Assembly (NCBI RefSeq): GCF_947179165.1
Contig: NC_077240.1
Location: forward strand, 49,226,501-49,290,500
Reading direction: 5' to 3'
Source: Solanum dulcamara
Taxonomy: Eukaryota > Streptophyta > Magnoliopsida > Solanales > Solanaceae
Length of the DNA: 64,000 nucleotides
Shown here: positions 45,627-56,648 of the stretch, in pieces
Layout of the letters: each line of letters starts with the position of its first letter
How positions within the stretch are numbered: the stretch's first letter is position 1
Notes under the pieces: model-generated
The model's input: the letters and a program-made list of their open reading frames with translations, nothing else
The model's database searches: none
Told to the model about the DNA's origin: nothing
Translations under genes and position numbers: made by a program

Positions 45627-47515
45627 AGTTCATCCTTGGAATGTCTACAGACCGTGTTTAGTAGAGTCTTTTCTATCGGTGTGTTGTGCACCACATTTAT
45701 ATATAGGAGGCTACAGGACATTTAAGATGTTACTTTCTTTCATATCTAAGATCGTGCGATAGAGCTGAGTCATAGGAAATGAAATTCCTCATACTTACCA
45801 ATAATTTTAGTAGGAAGACAACGCCGATAGAAGAATGTAACTGACAATATTGGATGTTACGAAGCACGCAGGTAAGCAAAGTCACGAAGGATCTATGTCA
45901 GGTAAGGTATTGAAATGCGATTGACATATATAATTGAAAAGTGAAAGGAAAGGTAAATAGGAAAGTGTAACAGGTGCAGCTCGTGTGGACATAACAAGTA
46001 AGTCCATTTCCATACTGTTAATCGTGGGCGCCCTGTGTGGCTGCGAGATGAGATGATATGACTACATATGTGTGCCCTATGTGTCTGAGATGTTATACAA
46101 TATGAATGTATATATGTGTGCCCTGTGAGGCATTGTTGGTATTTTCTGCGTGCAGGTGTTGAGATAGTGAGAAATACAGAGGAAACTCTGCCCAAATTTT
46201 CGTAGAAATAAAAAGAGAATGAGATATAAGGCTATAGTATGTCTGGGAAGGTTGTGCTCATAACAATGATGAGATTTGACAGCAAGTATGGCTGACCTCG
46301 AGAAATAAGTTAATTGCTGGGTTAATGGCAATAGAAACTAGGAGGTAGATATTGATATAGTAGAATGAAGTTGGAAAACAGCTATAAGCCAAGAAAGATG
46401 ACTTAGAGAAGACTGATTGATCGGGATAAAATGATATGGTGAGGCATCTACTGAATTGATACATAGGGATAAACTATGACAAGTTATAGTTAAAGGAAGT
46501 AACAATATGATTAAGACAAGAGTATGAGGGATAAAGCATTGTGACGGATACAAAATGTTAATAAGACAGCTTGCGAAACATTAAGGATAATACTAACTAA
46601 GAAGGGTAAGTACTCCATAGTAAGAATCATGAAGAAAGTCAAGCGGTGTTATACTATGGGACTGGTCACGAACGGGGTACCAGGTGAATATAACAAACAC
46701 CGTTATGAGAATAAGTAAAGGGTAATATGAAATTCCTTACGCCCAACCAAAAATGGAAATGAGTTGAAGGAATAATACAGAAGTTCTAATAGAGGCACTC
46801 AAGATAGATGCGATTAATTAAGTATAAGTATCAAACAAAAAGAGAACTAGATAGTTATGAACTGGAGGTATAATACGATGAAAAAGTATTAAGACAAGGT
46901 CACTACTACCACGAAGTTGATATGGTTTTATGTAGGATTAGAAATGAGCCTTAAGCACATGACAAAGATGCAAGCTCAGGAGGCGTAAAGAAGTATGATG
47001 TACACGTGACTCCACTCTAATGATTAGTGGTATCCACTGGAATAAAGTTAGTATAATAACGAAGCTCGAAACATGAGTCATTAAAGTATAAGTACACTCG
47101 AGTAGGGAATTTGCACCAATTATGAGCCCTCGCTAATTATTGATTGGGATGAATGGAATGTGGCTTTGAATGCACTGCTACATTACGGATATTACTCGAG
47201 TATTAATCGTGAGATGAGATTTTATACGATACATTGCGAATACTAAAGGACCCTACGGGTATGCTAGGGTTTCCTAGAAAGGCAACCTAACGTATGGATG
47301 ATTAAACAAAAAAAATATAGATATGGTGCAGCACGTTAAATATGTTGGAGTGGAATCATTCGCATGTGAATGGATGAAAATAAACAGAGGATGACGTAGG
47401 TACACCCTAAAAGGGGGGAAGTGGACAAGAGAAGTACAAGCGTAAAAGAAAACCGACTGACTCTATCGTATGTAAATAGGAACGCTTAAACGTCAAACGA
47501 GACCCCATAAGGGAT
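45627..47515 (+). mobile_element. E4 leader, non-coding
   Basis: Shares its first several hundred bases with E1 and E2, including a CACGCAGGTAAGC stretch and GTGCCCTGTG repeats at 46020-46140. Open frames of up to 100 codons here lie mostly on the opposite strand and look like chance. No recognisable domain. Confidence 0.7.
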
Positions 47516-47630
47516 GGATGTGATCATACCCGCACTGATGCATCGGATTCCGTCAAAATACCGAAGTTAAGTATGCTTGGGTGAGAGTAGCACTAGGATG
47601 GGTGACCCCCTGAGAAGTGAGATAGAGAAC
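47516..47630 (+). pseudogene. 5S rRNA-derived sequence inside E4
   Basis: Follows plant 5S rRNA from GGATGTGATCATACC through GAAGTTAAGTATGCTTGGG to GGATGGGTGACCCCCTGAG, with many C-to-T and G-to-A type changes and somewhat more decay than in E1. It lies in the element's sense orientation, about 1.9 kb after the 5' LTR, and is followed at about 47790 by sequence that also follows the 5S in E1. The shared position indicates common ancestry of the domain and not two captures. The last part of 5S has diverged, as in E1. Confidence 0.88.
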
Positions 47631-48250
47631 AAAACAAGTATGACAAAAAGAGATTATAAAAACGGGTTAGTACAACGACACATATAGAATAGAGTAAGCC
47701 AAGAGCAGAAAAGATTATGACTGAAATACAATGCACCTCGTGAAAATGGCACAAGAATAGTTGTGCAGCTCACGAATATTGGCATACTAAGAGCGAGGTC
47801 AAATGATTACTCGATAAAAGAAAGTCAGTAATAGCGATGTGATTGCCATATTTAGAATCTATTAAAGAAAAGAGTAAGATGGTTTGAGACAGAACTGTTA
47901 AGATATAATCGGTATCAAGGACAAAGCCCTAGCGGAGCCCTGACCTCGACCGAAGGAGGTAAGCCGCTAGTATAGATACACTAACTATTTTCTAAATGGC
48001 TCTACGTATCTACACATGTTTGTGTAAGCATTACAGTATAATGTGTGGTAATAAAACAAGAAAGAAGCTCTGAGTAAAAGAGCAAGATAGCATACCTAAG
48101 GTGTTACAAGTTGAATTAAGAGGAGTTGTATAATGGCTTAAACGAAGAGGAGCATAAGAGGCTTCATAGCCTATTACGTAGGATGGGAATCCTGACTCGG
48201 AAGTGGAAAGCAGTTAATATGTGTTATAGTACGAGCTGACCTCATATTCT
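47631..48250 (+). mobile_element. E4 interior between 5S-like domain and integrase scraps
   Basis: Contains a block matching the 82-codon frame of E1 (about 47790-47890, ending ATGGTTTGA) with a 1-nt insertion and stops, then sequence related to E2 36740-37000. No domain recognised. Confidence 0.6.
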
Positions 48251-48860
48251 AAGGAACTGGGAGTTCATACGGGCTATGGTAGATGGGCTGACAAAATCAA
48301 CCTGTTCCCCTCCAGTTAGGAAGGCATATTCAACTGAGGGTTATGCGAGATGACATAGTAGGGAAATAATAAGATTTCACAGAGTCCCACCTCTATCATT
48401 TCAGAAGGGATTGAGGAACACAGATGTATCTTAGTACGACATTTTGCACATTGATTAATGGATAGGCCCAGAAGGGATCCAGTAAATTATTGATGAAGTA
48501 AAGCTTATTCAAGAACAAGATATCGATTAGCAGCCTAGAGTCGACAAGAAGGGGATACATTGATCCTTCGCAGGGCATTTTTAGAATAGATAAAGCTGCC
48601 TATGAGTGGGATATACCGTCCGATTTGAAATAATACATTCAGTTCTCACAGGTCAATACTCTGCAAGAATGTGAACGATGCTCCTAGAATATTTCCTGTG
48701 GAGGAGGTCCATGTAACAGAGAGTTAAACAGGTTGCGAACTAAGGACATAGCTTTCGTCAAGGTACTGTGGCGGGAAAAGAATCGTGAAGACATAAACTA
48801 GGAAGCTGAAAAGGACATGAAACACAGGTGTCCGTACTTATTCCCGATGTCTACAGATAG
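48251..48860 (+). pseudogene. E4 decayed integrase fragments
   Basis: DNA-level match to the E2 integrase remnant. 48270-48480 corresponds to the core region with GGGCTGACAAAATCAACC and the DRG/HPQTDG part. There is then an internal loss of about 200 bp, and 48480-48860 corresponds to the C-terminal part. Frames are destroyed by many stops. It shows that this LARD-like family descends from a Ty3/gypsy element by internal deletion. Confidence 0.7.
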
Positions 48861-48969
48861 CCCCCAGTCTTGGAACTCGTATATTAATTACTTGGATGAA
48901 AATGTATGTCATTCCAGTAGAAAGGAATCTCCCTATGATCCGTATAAAGTCTTAAGGGAAGTTTTATTC

Positions 48970-49005
48970 AACATTCGGGGGCGAATGTTCTAAAGGGGGA
49001 AAGGA
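48970..49005 (+). promoter_or_regulatory. E4 hairpin and polypurine tract
   Basis: AACATTCG-GGGG-CGAATGTT (48970-48989), a perfect 8-bp stem, is followed two bases later by AAAGGGGGAAAGGA (48992-49005) directly before the 3' LTR. The tract primes plus-strand synthesis. The hairpin is shared by all families here. Confidence 0.9.
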
Positions 49006-52000
49006 TGTTACACCCCGCACTCTTGAGCTCAGAACGTCTTCTTAAGTTCCTTAGACACTATCATGTGAGCCGGATAAGCTATGAAACTATCAAACAACTC
49101 TAAGGAAAGAAGATTGTGATACCTCGTGATAAGGGAGGTTGGAGATAGAGTCATAAGAATCCGGAAAGAGTTGGAGGCTAAGAAATAAGTCGTAGGACTC
49201 GATTTACCTACGTAAGACACTAAGTTAAGAGTCTTATACACTTAATTTGCTTAAGGATATATCAAGCTTACGTAGTGCGGATTACATAGGCTCTTAAAGT
49301 GAGACGATATTACAAACCCGCGAGGAAGGGAAAAAGACGACGCATGGCAGCCAATGGTGGAGCGACACATGGCATCACCTCAAGCAAGCAGGTGATGCAC
49401 CTACTTAGGGTCAAGTAGGTGATGCAGCTGCTTGGGGGAGGTGGACCCTGCTGCCACGTGGTAGCCCCTAATTAGCAGCATGACACGATGGCCAATCATG
49501 GCTTGACACATGTCATCCTAAGGGGCTGACACGTGTCACCACCTAGGGCCACCTAAATATATGTATATATGACTAATGGCTTCAGTTCTGATCCAAAAAT
49601 ATCAGCAGCAACAAAGGAAAACAAACCCTAGGGCTAAGGAGAAAATTGCGACGGCTTGGGAGAAAAATAAGGTAAGTCCCGATTTCGTTCCGTAAATTAA
49701 TTATATAGAGTATACCAAGATGATATGGAAGTATTAGTAGAGTAAAATTAGCGTTTGGTGCATCCAAAAAACGGACAGAAAGCTGCTATGATGATTCAGT
49801 ATGTTAAAAAAATTTCCGAGACGCGATTTCGGCGAGTTCTAGCCAATTTCGGGAAAGGTAAGTTCTTCCCCTCTAATTTGAAGTTTATGAGGTTAAATTA
49901 GGGTCTATTACACACCTTAGGGGCTTCTGGAAGTTGGGGAAAAGGTTTGAAAAGTTCAGCGTTCGAAATAAACGAATTTGGAATCGCTATAGCTAAATTG
50001 TTGTCGAAATAAGGTGTTGTACGCGTAGGGGCTGCTGCTGGTTATGTTGTGGCGTGTTGCAGGGTCTAAAAGTTCTCTAAATGATCTGGGGGATCTTCTG
50101 GTTGTATCTACATGACCCTCCGCTTTTGCAATTAAAGAATTCGCGAAAGAAACATTAAAAACTCTAGTTTTGGTATCTTAGTTTCGAGTGAATTGTTGGG
50201 GCTTTATATTGAATAATTTTGTCGTAATATGTATATGTATGGGCTTCTGGTTGCATTTTTGGTTGGATGAAGGTGCTAAGTACATGGTTGGGAATTCGGA
50301 TAGGGCACATTATAGGGGAGGTGCTGCCCGATTTTTGTTAACGCCTTAACTAGTTAAGGAACTAGTCGAGAAGGCGAGCAAAGGGATGAATGTTATGAAT
50401 ACTCGTGGGTAGTCTAAGTTTCTGAAAAATACAAGGTTGTTAATACTTGCATTACTTCCATGTTAAATAGGTTTCGAGGACAACGACGTGGACGTGATTA
50501 AGAGAAGTCCATACAAGGTATGTGAAGCTTTCTGTTGGCGTGTTTTTGGAATAAATATGTAGAGCTATTCTTCTTTTCTTTTGGCATGTCCTAGACATAG
50601 GCTATAAATGATATGTATGTGATATCTGGGGATTCAATCAATTCGTAAAGCCCTGAGTCATTTCCTTTAAGTCTTCTATGTGATGAAAAGTAGTACATGT
50701 AAAGTCTATCTCTTCTTTCCTTTGGAATGGCTTGATTTTAAGTGAAATGGTATATGATATAGGTTTAGAGGTAATTCCATTTATGAGCTCTGAGTGTAAC
50801 TCGTGACTTGTAGTCACTCCTGAATATTAAGAGTCTGAAAGTAGTCAAACTACTATCCTCGAGCCTGCTATATAATGAATAGTAAGTGGAGGTACCAGCT
50901 CCTCTTTTTAGAGGCTTTGAAATGATAAATGTCATTAATTGCATGAGTTGAGTCTTTTACTAGATAAATTGTGTTTCTGATTGCATAGACTATATTTCTG
51001 ATTGCATAAATTGTGTGGCATTATTCTGATGCATGTTTGTGATCCCTGAAGCCCCAACTGATGTAAGCCCTAATGACATCTAAAGGGATACTTCAGATAA
51101 GTACCTTCCTAATCTTCAGGTGACAGTTCACTTGACAGTTTCATCAAGTCTCAGATAATGACTTAGTTGCATATGGTTTCTCACTACTCTTCTCGTGTAT
51201 ATTGTAAGCCATCCTTCCTCGAGTCCCACGATGGGCCAGTAATATTATCATGCACAGTTCTACTACTTCTTTCACCGCGTCCCAGGCCGGATGTGTATAG
51301 TTCCACACAAGAGGAGACAATGCCGTACTTGAGGTGTGATATATGTTATATGTTATGATGATACGATTATTCACCGAGTCCTGGGTCGGCTGTAATGTGA
51401 CAGTATATGTGGCGGAATAAGGAAGGAACACCGAGTCCCTCCTTAGAGGACCGGGTATGATATGTATATTATGATGGTACGCTATAGACGTACACCACTC
51501 CATTCACCGAGTCCCTCACTAAAGGGCCGGATACTTTATGTAGGCATGCATGTGAGATTAGAGTAATACATTGTGACCCTGAGCCCCGTAGTGAAACGAG
51601 TGTAATACGATGACATACATGATAAGATTATACAGTATATGAGGGTATGATACCGTATACGATGACATGAGGAAATGAAATGCATTATGATACGATGATA
51701 TGTGAATATGAAGTAAAGATTATGACACCGAGTTCACTAGAGGGCCGGGCACAGTATATGATGATGTATGGGATTACGTGTCCTAAGGTGCAGGTACAGT
51801 AATTTGTTAATTGTTATACTTGTCCCCTGTATCCCTATTTCAGTTATGGTCTCAGTTGTGTGTTGTTATGCTTTACATACTCAGTACATATATCGTACTG
51901 ACCCCCCTTTTCTCGGGGGGAGGGGAGGGGGGGCTGCATTTCATGCCCGCAGGTACTGATGTTCTTGTTGGAGATCCGCTAGCATAGGGTTTCCACTCAT

Positions 52001-52414
52001 CTATGTTGAATATGCTCTGCTGTTCCGGAGCCTTACTATTGATGCTGATCATTGATGTATATGTTTATTTATTTAGGGGTACGGCGGGGGCCCTGTCCCT
52101 CCATATGATATAGTTATTACTCTTTGAGGTCTGTAGACATGTGTATGTGGGTTATTTGTAAGTTTATTTCAGTTGCTCTCATACGACGTATTGCAAATAT
52201 TTTTTTGGTATGGCAGCCTCATCGGCTCGTATGCCCTGTCTTGTTATGATACAGGTGCATGAGGCTACAAGTTTAGGAAAAAAAAGTTTTTGACCCATTG
52301 GGGTTCGTGTATGGTATCACATCACACACGGTTCAACTTAAGGGTAGCTAATAGATACGCATAAGGGGGTCCAAGTTGGACCCCAGTCGCGGCCTATGGG
52401 GTTGGGTCGTGACA
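49006..52414 (+). repeat. E4 3' LTR
   Basis: 3409 bp, the partner of 42219-45610. It keeps the G-boxes CACGTG (49455-49460 and 49530-49535) of which the 5' LTR has lost one. It has a G-rich expansion at 51915-51933 that the 5' LTR lacks. Confidence 0.94.
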
Positions 52415-52949
52415 CTTTCTTTCTAACAAATAACACGAGAGCACCCCATGGTGAAATACTTGGTCTTATAAAACCTTTATCCAAACAATCCTTCAATTGT
52501 TCTTTCAATTACTTTAGTTCTGCTGGAGCCATATGGTAAGGAGGAATAGAGATCGGTTGGGTATCAGGAAGGAGATATATGCTAAATTCAATCTCCGTTT
52601 CTGGAGAAATACCATGCAAATCATTGAGAAACACATCGAAGAACTTTTTAACTATAGGGACCGACTTAAGAGTAGGAGTTTTGGAATCAATATCCCTAAC
52701 TTGCACCATATGATAAATGCACCCTTTGGAAATCATTTTTTGGGCCTTAATACATGTGATGAATCGACCATTAACCACTGAATCATTACCCTTCAATTCA
52801 AGAATAGGCTTATTAGGAAAGTGAAACTTAACCACATGAGTTCTACAACATATAGACGCGTAAGAGGCATGTAACCAATCCATACTAAGAATGATGTCGA
52901 AATCAGTCATATCAAGTTCAACAAGGTCACATGGAATAACTTTATGCAA
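52415..52949 (-). pseudogene. E3 protease C-terminal part and reverse transcriptase N-terminal part
   Basis: A 146-codon frame (52509-52949). It contains VELDMTDFDIILSMDWLH, the end of the retroviral-type aspartic protease, then KMISKGCIYHMV, FDVFLNDLHGISP and the LLPDTQPISIPPYHMAPAE entry to the reverse transcriptase. The frame stops after AELK. Further fingers sequence (PWGAL-type) lies out of frame at 52415-52508, up to the E4 insertion. Confidence 0.87.
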
Positions 52950-53107
52950 GACCCTATGGGATAATTTCTATAAGATCTTTTGGCTAATACCGAACCACCA
53001 ATGAGAGTATAAACCGAAAAAGGTTCTATCAACACTCTGGGGCACACATCAAATCTCATAGCAATATAAGAAGTAACAAAAGACAAGTTGGCACCTGGAT
53101 CAAGCAA
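52907..53107 (-). pseudogene. E3 aspartic protease active-site part
   Basis: A 66-codon frame starting MLDPGANLSFVT. The catalytic Asp-Ser/Thr-Gly triad appears as DPG, a form seen in plant Ty3/gypsy proteases with proline, so I cannot tell whether it is active. It is followed by YIAMRFDV, IEPFSV and the KRSYRNYPI block, and overlaps the next frame at 52907-52949 through a frameshift. Confidence 0.83.
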
Positions 53108-54185
53108 TGCATAAACATCAAAGTTAAAGACTCATAACATACCTGTGACCACATCGGGAGCCTCATCAACCTCTTGCCTAACATAAAAAACATAAAATCG
53201 GTTATTGCATTGTCCACCCTTAGGTTGAGCTTGGGCGCCTTGTTATACTTGGCCTCGTATAGGACAACCATCTCCACCCTTTTTGGCAATAAGAGGGAAC
53301 TCGGATTGCTTATGGCCCATGTTGCCACATCATAGAAAGCACCCATTCTGATCAAGGACTTTCCTTCAAGATTCCTTCCACATTATGCATATCTTGGAAA
53401 AGAAGGGTTACTAGAATTTACACCTCCTTCTTCTTGAGTTTAGGGTATGGCACCCTATCCTTAGCAAACTTCTTCCCCGAGCTTTGGCCTTGATGAGAGC
53501 GTCCACTTCTACCAACGATCCTTGCATTGGAGAATCTACTTTCATATCGAGCCCTCTTAAAATCCCTCATCCTCATTTCCTTGAGCTTTTCTCCTTCAAT
53601 TTATTTGGCAAAAGTCATGAGCCAAGATATGTCCATCTCCTTAACAAGCATAGCAGTGCGACATTTCTTAGCAACCAAGTTGGACACCCTCGATATGAAT
53701 TTACTCATTCAGGCACTTGGATCGGCAACCATTGAAGGAGCGTACTTTGATAGCTTAGTAAACTTGAGGGTATAGTCCCACATCCCCATATTGCCTTGTC
53801 AAAGATTTATGAACTCCAACACTTTAGCCTCTCGTAACTCAATAGGGAAAAAGTGATCAAGGAAAGTAAGTTTGAAGGCTTCCTATTCGATAGGACCTTC
53901 ATCTACCCTCTCAAACTTCTATTTAGTGGACCATATTTGAGCAACACCTTTGAGTTGGTAAGCCGCCAACTCCGCATTTTCTTTTAAAGTCACCCCCATA
54001 ATACTCATTATCTTATAGACCTCATCAATGAACTCTTGAGGATCCTCATTGATTTTTGAGCCATGAAACTCTGGAGGATTCATTCGTGCAAAGTCCCTAA
54101 CTATTGAGGATGGAGTAGGAGCATTAGGAGGAGCCATAACACCTTGGTTGGTCACCACTTGGGCTAGCATAGTAATAGCAGTTAG
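53108..54185 (-). pseudogene. E3 gag remnant with decayed zinc knuckle
   Basis: An 83-codon frame (53919-54170) reads RDFARMNPPEFHGSK, DPQEFIDEVYKIM and AELAAYQLKGVAQIW, the core of plant Ty3/gypsy gag. Downstream frames are broken. A CCHC zinc knuckle is recognisable near 53310-53345 (TGC...TGTGGC..ATGGGCCAT) but carries a stop and frameshift. The N-terminal part of gag and the whole 5' leader are missing, since gag sequence begins almost against the LTR. Confidence 0.8.
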
Positions 54186-54195
54186 GATTTATTCA

Positions 54196-55446
54196 TAACA
54201 CGGTGATTGAAACCCCAAAGGGCTCCAACCAAGCCTCTTTTACATATTAGAAGCATACATAAGGTAAAATATAAAAGAAAAAATATCATAAGAGAGTCTA
54301 AAACATGAATAGAAATCTAAAAATGTCTTATGACAACATAGACTCGAACATCTATCCAACTAGATGCCTCTAAACATGAGTATGGGCAAGGGTTAAAACA
54401 TGTCCCTAGCTCACCCTCAATATACAATGTAAGCAAAAGTTTTTTGAAAGAAAATAGTAATCAATTTGAAAACCAGTCCCCGATCAATGAGGACTCACCA
54501 CAACACAGTCGGATAGAGAATGCCTAGTAGTTACATAGATGATTAGGATCTTCAACCTCAACCCCTACATTATGAGATAATGTAGGCAAAAAGTATGCAT
54601 TAGTATGCTGGAATGTGCTAAGTGTATGGGCATGACATACAACATAAATCATGAAATGAAAAGGTCAAGGAAAACACATGATAAGATGGAATAAGTAAAG
54701 TCATAAGAAAATCATATTGACCAAAGCATTTAAAAGCATAAATTAAAAATGATAACATACTTATATCAATGAAATAACCATCAATTTATATCAAATAAGA
54801 CTCATGATCATACTTTAAATCATAATTCATGCAATAGGAATAGAGATCATAAAACCCATAAAATACCATACTTAAAACCTTAAGAAATTGATTGGACTTC
54901 CTGGATGAAAGGATCCATTAATCAATACCCGCATACCTTAAGTTAAAACACCAAATAATTGGAATAACTTGAGAGTTTGATGGAGAAATTGAGTAGATTA
55001 TGTGAATTCTTCAATGGAAACCCTTCAAAGCCTTTTTGTAGAGAGAGAAATATTTGATAAATGAATTGTAGAAGAATGAATAGAATTAGGGGTTTAGGTG
55101 AATTTCTAGAGTCGGATTTGGCCCTAAAAAAGTCTAGGTTCATTGACTAATAATTTGAAAAAGATCTAAAATGCCCTTAAAAAAACTAAACTCGGCCAGA
55201 AAACTCTCCCAAGTCCGCAATGCATACCTGTCGCAGACCCTACTATTTCGTGAATTTCTTCAAAAATCTATCTTCCAATATACGGGTCCCAAAAATATAC
55301 CGAGACCATTTTCCCATAGGTTTTAACCCCCTGATCGATATTTCAAACTCGGATTTTCTAAAAAGATTAAGGATAATGCATTACATGAGCGGCCTATTCC
55401 CAAGGCATTCTTAAGGTACTTGTAATCAATTTTGATGGATGTTGCA
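54196..55446 (-). repeat. E3 5' LTR (right), internally deleted
   Basis: About 1251 bp. Compared with the left LTR it lacks the first 30 or so plus-strand bases, together with the adjoining primer site, and about 750 bp in the middle (junction near 54765). The outer end GGATGTTGCA is followed by TCATT. Confidence 0.88.
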
Positions 55447-55451
55447 TCATT

Positions 55452-56522
55452 ACACGCTTACTTTGCGCTACATAGAAGTATAATTCTATATGGGTTATTA
55501 TAGATTGGTTGACAAAATCAGCCCATTTTCTTCCGGTTAGGACTACATATTTGGCCGAGGACTATGCGTGGTTATATATCTAGGAGATAGTAAGACTTCA
55601 TTGGGTTTCCATATTTATTATCTCAGACAGGGGGTCCCAGTTTACAGCTAGCTTCTAGAGTTTCTTCCAAGAGAGATTGGAGACATAAGTGAGTCTCAGC
55701 ACAACGTTTCACCCTCAGACTGATGGATAGGCCAAACGTACCATTCAAATACTACAAGATATGTTACGGACCTGTGTTATTAATTTCAGGGGTAGGTTGG
55801 ATGATCATCTGCCACTTATTGAGTTTGTCTATAATAATAGCTATCATTCTAGCATCCAGATGGCACCGTATAAAGCCTTATATGGGAGGAAATGCAGGTC
55901 ACCTATTGGATAGTTTGAAGTTGGTGAGATTAAACTAATAGGCCCAGACATGATTCAACAAGTTGTGGATAAATTAAAGCTTATTCAGGAGACTATTAAT
56001 AGCCCAGAGTTGACAGAAGTCATACACAGATAATCGACGTCGACACTTAGAGTTTGAAGTTGGAGATTAGGTGTACTTAAAGGTGTCACCGATGAAGGGT
56101 TTGATGATGTTTAGAAACAAAGGGAAACTTAGCCCGGGGTACATTTGGCCTTACTGGATTATTCGTAGAGTGGGCAAGGTTGCCTATGAGTTGGACCTAC
56201 CATTTGATTTGGAAGCAGTGCACCCAGTCTTTCATGTGTCGATGCTTCAAAAATATATTGGTGATCCTTCTAGAGTATTCCTCGTGGATAATATCCAAGT
56301 GATGGTGGAGCTATCCAAGTGATAAAGGAGCTATCTTACGAGGAACACCCTATAGCTATACTTGATCGCCAAGTCAGAAGGTTGCATACCAAGGATGTGG
56401 ATTCCATTAAGGTTTTATGGCAAAACAAGAATAAAGAAGAGATGACCTGTGAAGCCGAAGAAGAGATAAAGAATAAGTATCCTCACATGTTCCCTATACC
56501 CATAGGTAATCTAAACCCCTAA
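55452..56522 (+). pseudogene. E2 integrase remnant
   Basis: Plus-strand Ty3/gypsy integrase from the catalytic core onward, in broken frames. Readable are LTKSAHFLPV-like (about 55510), IISDRG (about 55620), HPQTDG (about 55715), [19 protein letters not shown] (about 55830), then two open frames. 56071-56322 reads YLKVSPMKGLMMF, KVAYELDLP and VHPVFHVSMLQKYIGDPS. 56319-56522 reads YEEHPIAILDRQVRRL and DSIKVLWQNKN, chromodomain-like. There is a short duplication of CTATCCAAGTGAT near 56300-56325. The first catalytic Asp region and everything upstream are missing or cut off by E3. Confidence 0.87.
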
Positions 56523-56611
56523 ATTAGTTATATTGATTAATGAAAAAAACTATGTGTGATATCTATTATAGAGACTTCCTGGAATCCTGTTATGACCTTA
56601 CGAGGGTAGTT

Positions 56612-56648
56612 AACATTCGAGGACGAATGTTCTAAAGGGGGGAAAGGA
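56612..56648 (+). promoter_or_regulatory. E2 hairpin and polypurine tract
   Basis: AACATTCGAGGACGAATGTT (56612-56631), a perfect 8-bp stem with AGGA loop, then AAAGGGGGGAAAGGA (56634-56648) directly before the LTR. Confidence 0.92.

Larger units (their letters stand above)
42219..52414 (+). mobile_element. E4: complete LARD-like LTR retrotransposon with 5S-derived domain
   Basis: Plus strand, TG...CA ends, perfect target duplication CTTTC (42214-42218 and 52415-52419). LTRs are 42219-45610 and 49006-52414 and differ at only a few per cent of bases by eye, so E4 is probably the youngest insertion here. The 3.4-kb interior has a primer site, a leader shared with E1 and E2, a 5S-like domain, decayed integrase scraps, and a hairpin with polypurine tract. 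No gag, protease or reverse transcriptase is visible. Confidence 0.95.
37285..55446 (-). mobile_element. E3: Ty3/gypsy retrotransposon (minus strand), interrupted by E4
   Basis: Flanked by TCATT at 37280-37284 and 55447-55451. The left (3') LTR is 37285-39291 and the right (5') LTR about 54196-55446. The interior reads gag, protease, reverse transcriptase, RNase H, integrase on the minus strand, the Ty3/gypsy order, with a chromodomain-like integrase tail that suggests a Tekay/Del-type chromovirus. Reading frames are broken by stops and frameshifts. The primer site and 5' leader are missing. E4 splits the reverse transcriptase at 42219-52414. Confidence 0.93.

Noticed and set aside
45893..46553. 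Overlapping minus-strand frames (68 to 100 codons) in the E4 leader
   Set aside because: They are antisense to an A/G-rich leader, which makes stop-poor Ser/Leu/Tyr-rich frames by composition.
51144..51503. 119-codon minus-strand frame in the E4 3' LTR
   Set aside because: The frame is not preserved at that length in the 5' LTR of the same element and it runs antisense through the hairpin repeats; treated as chance.
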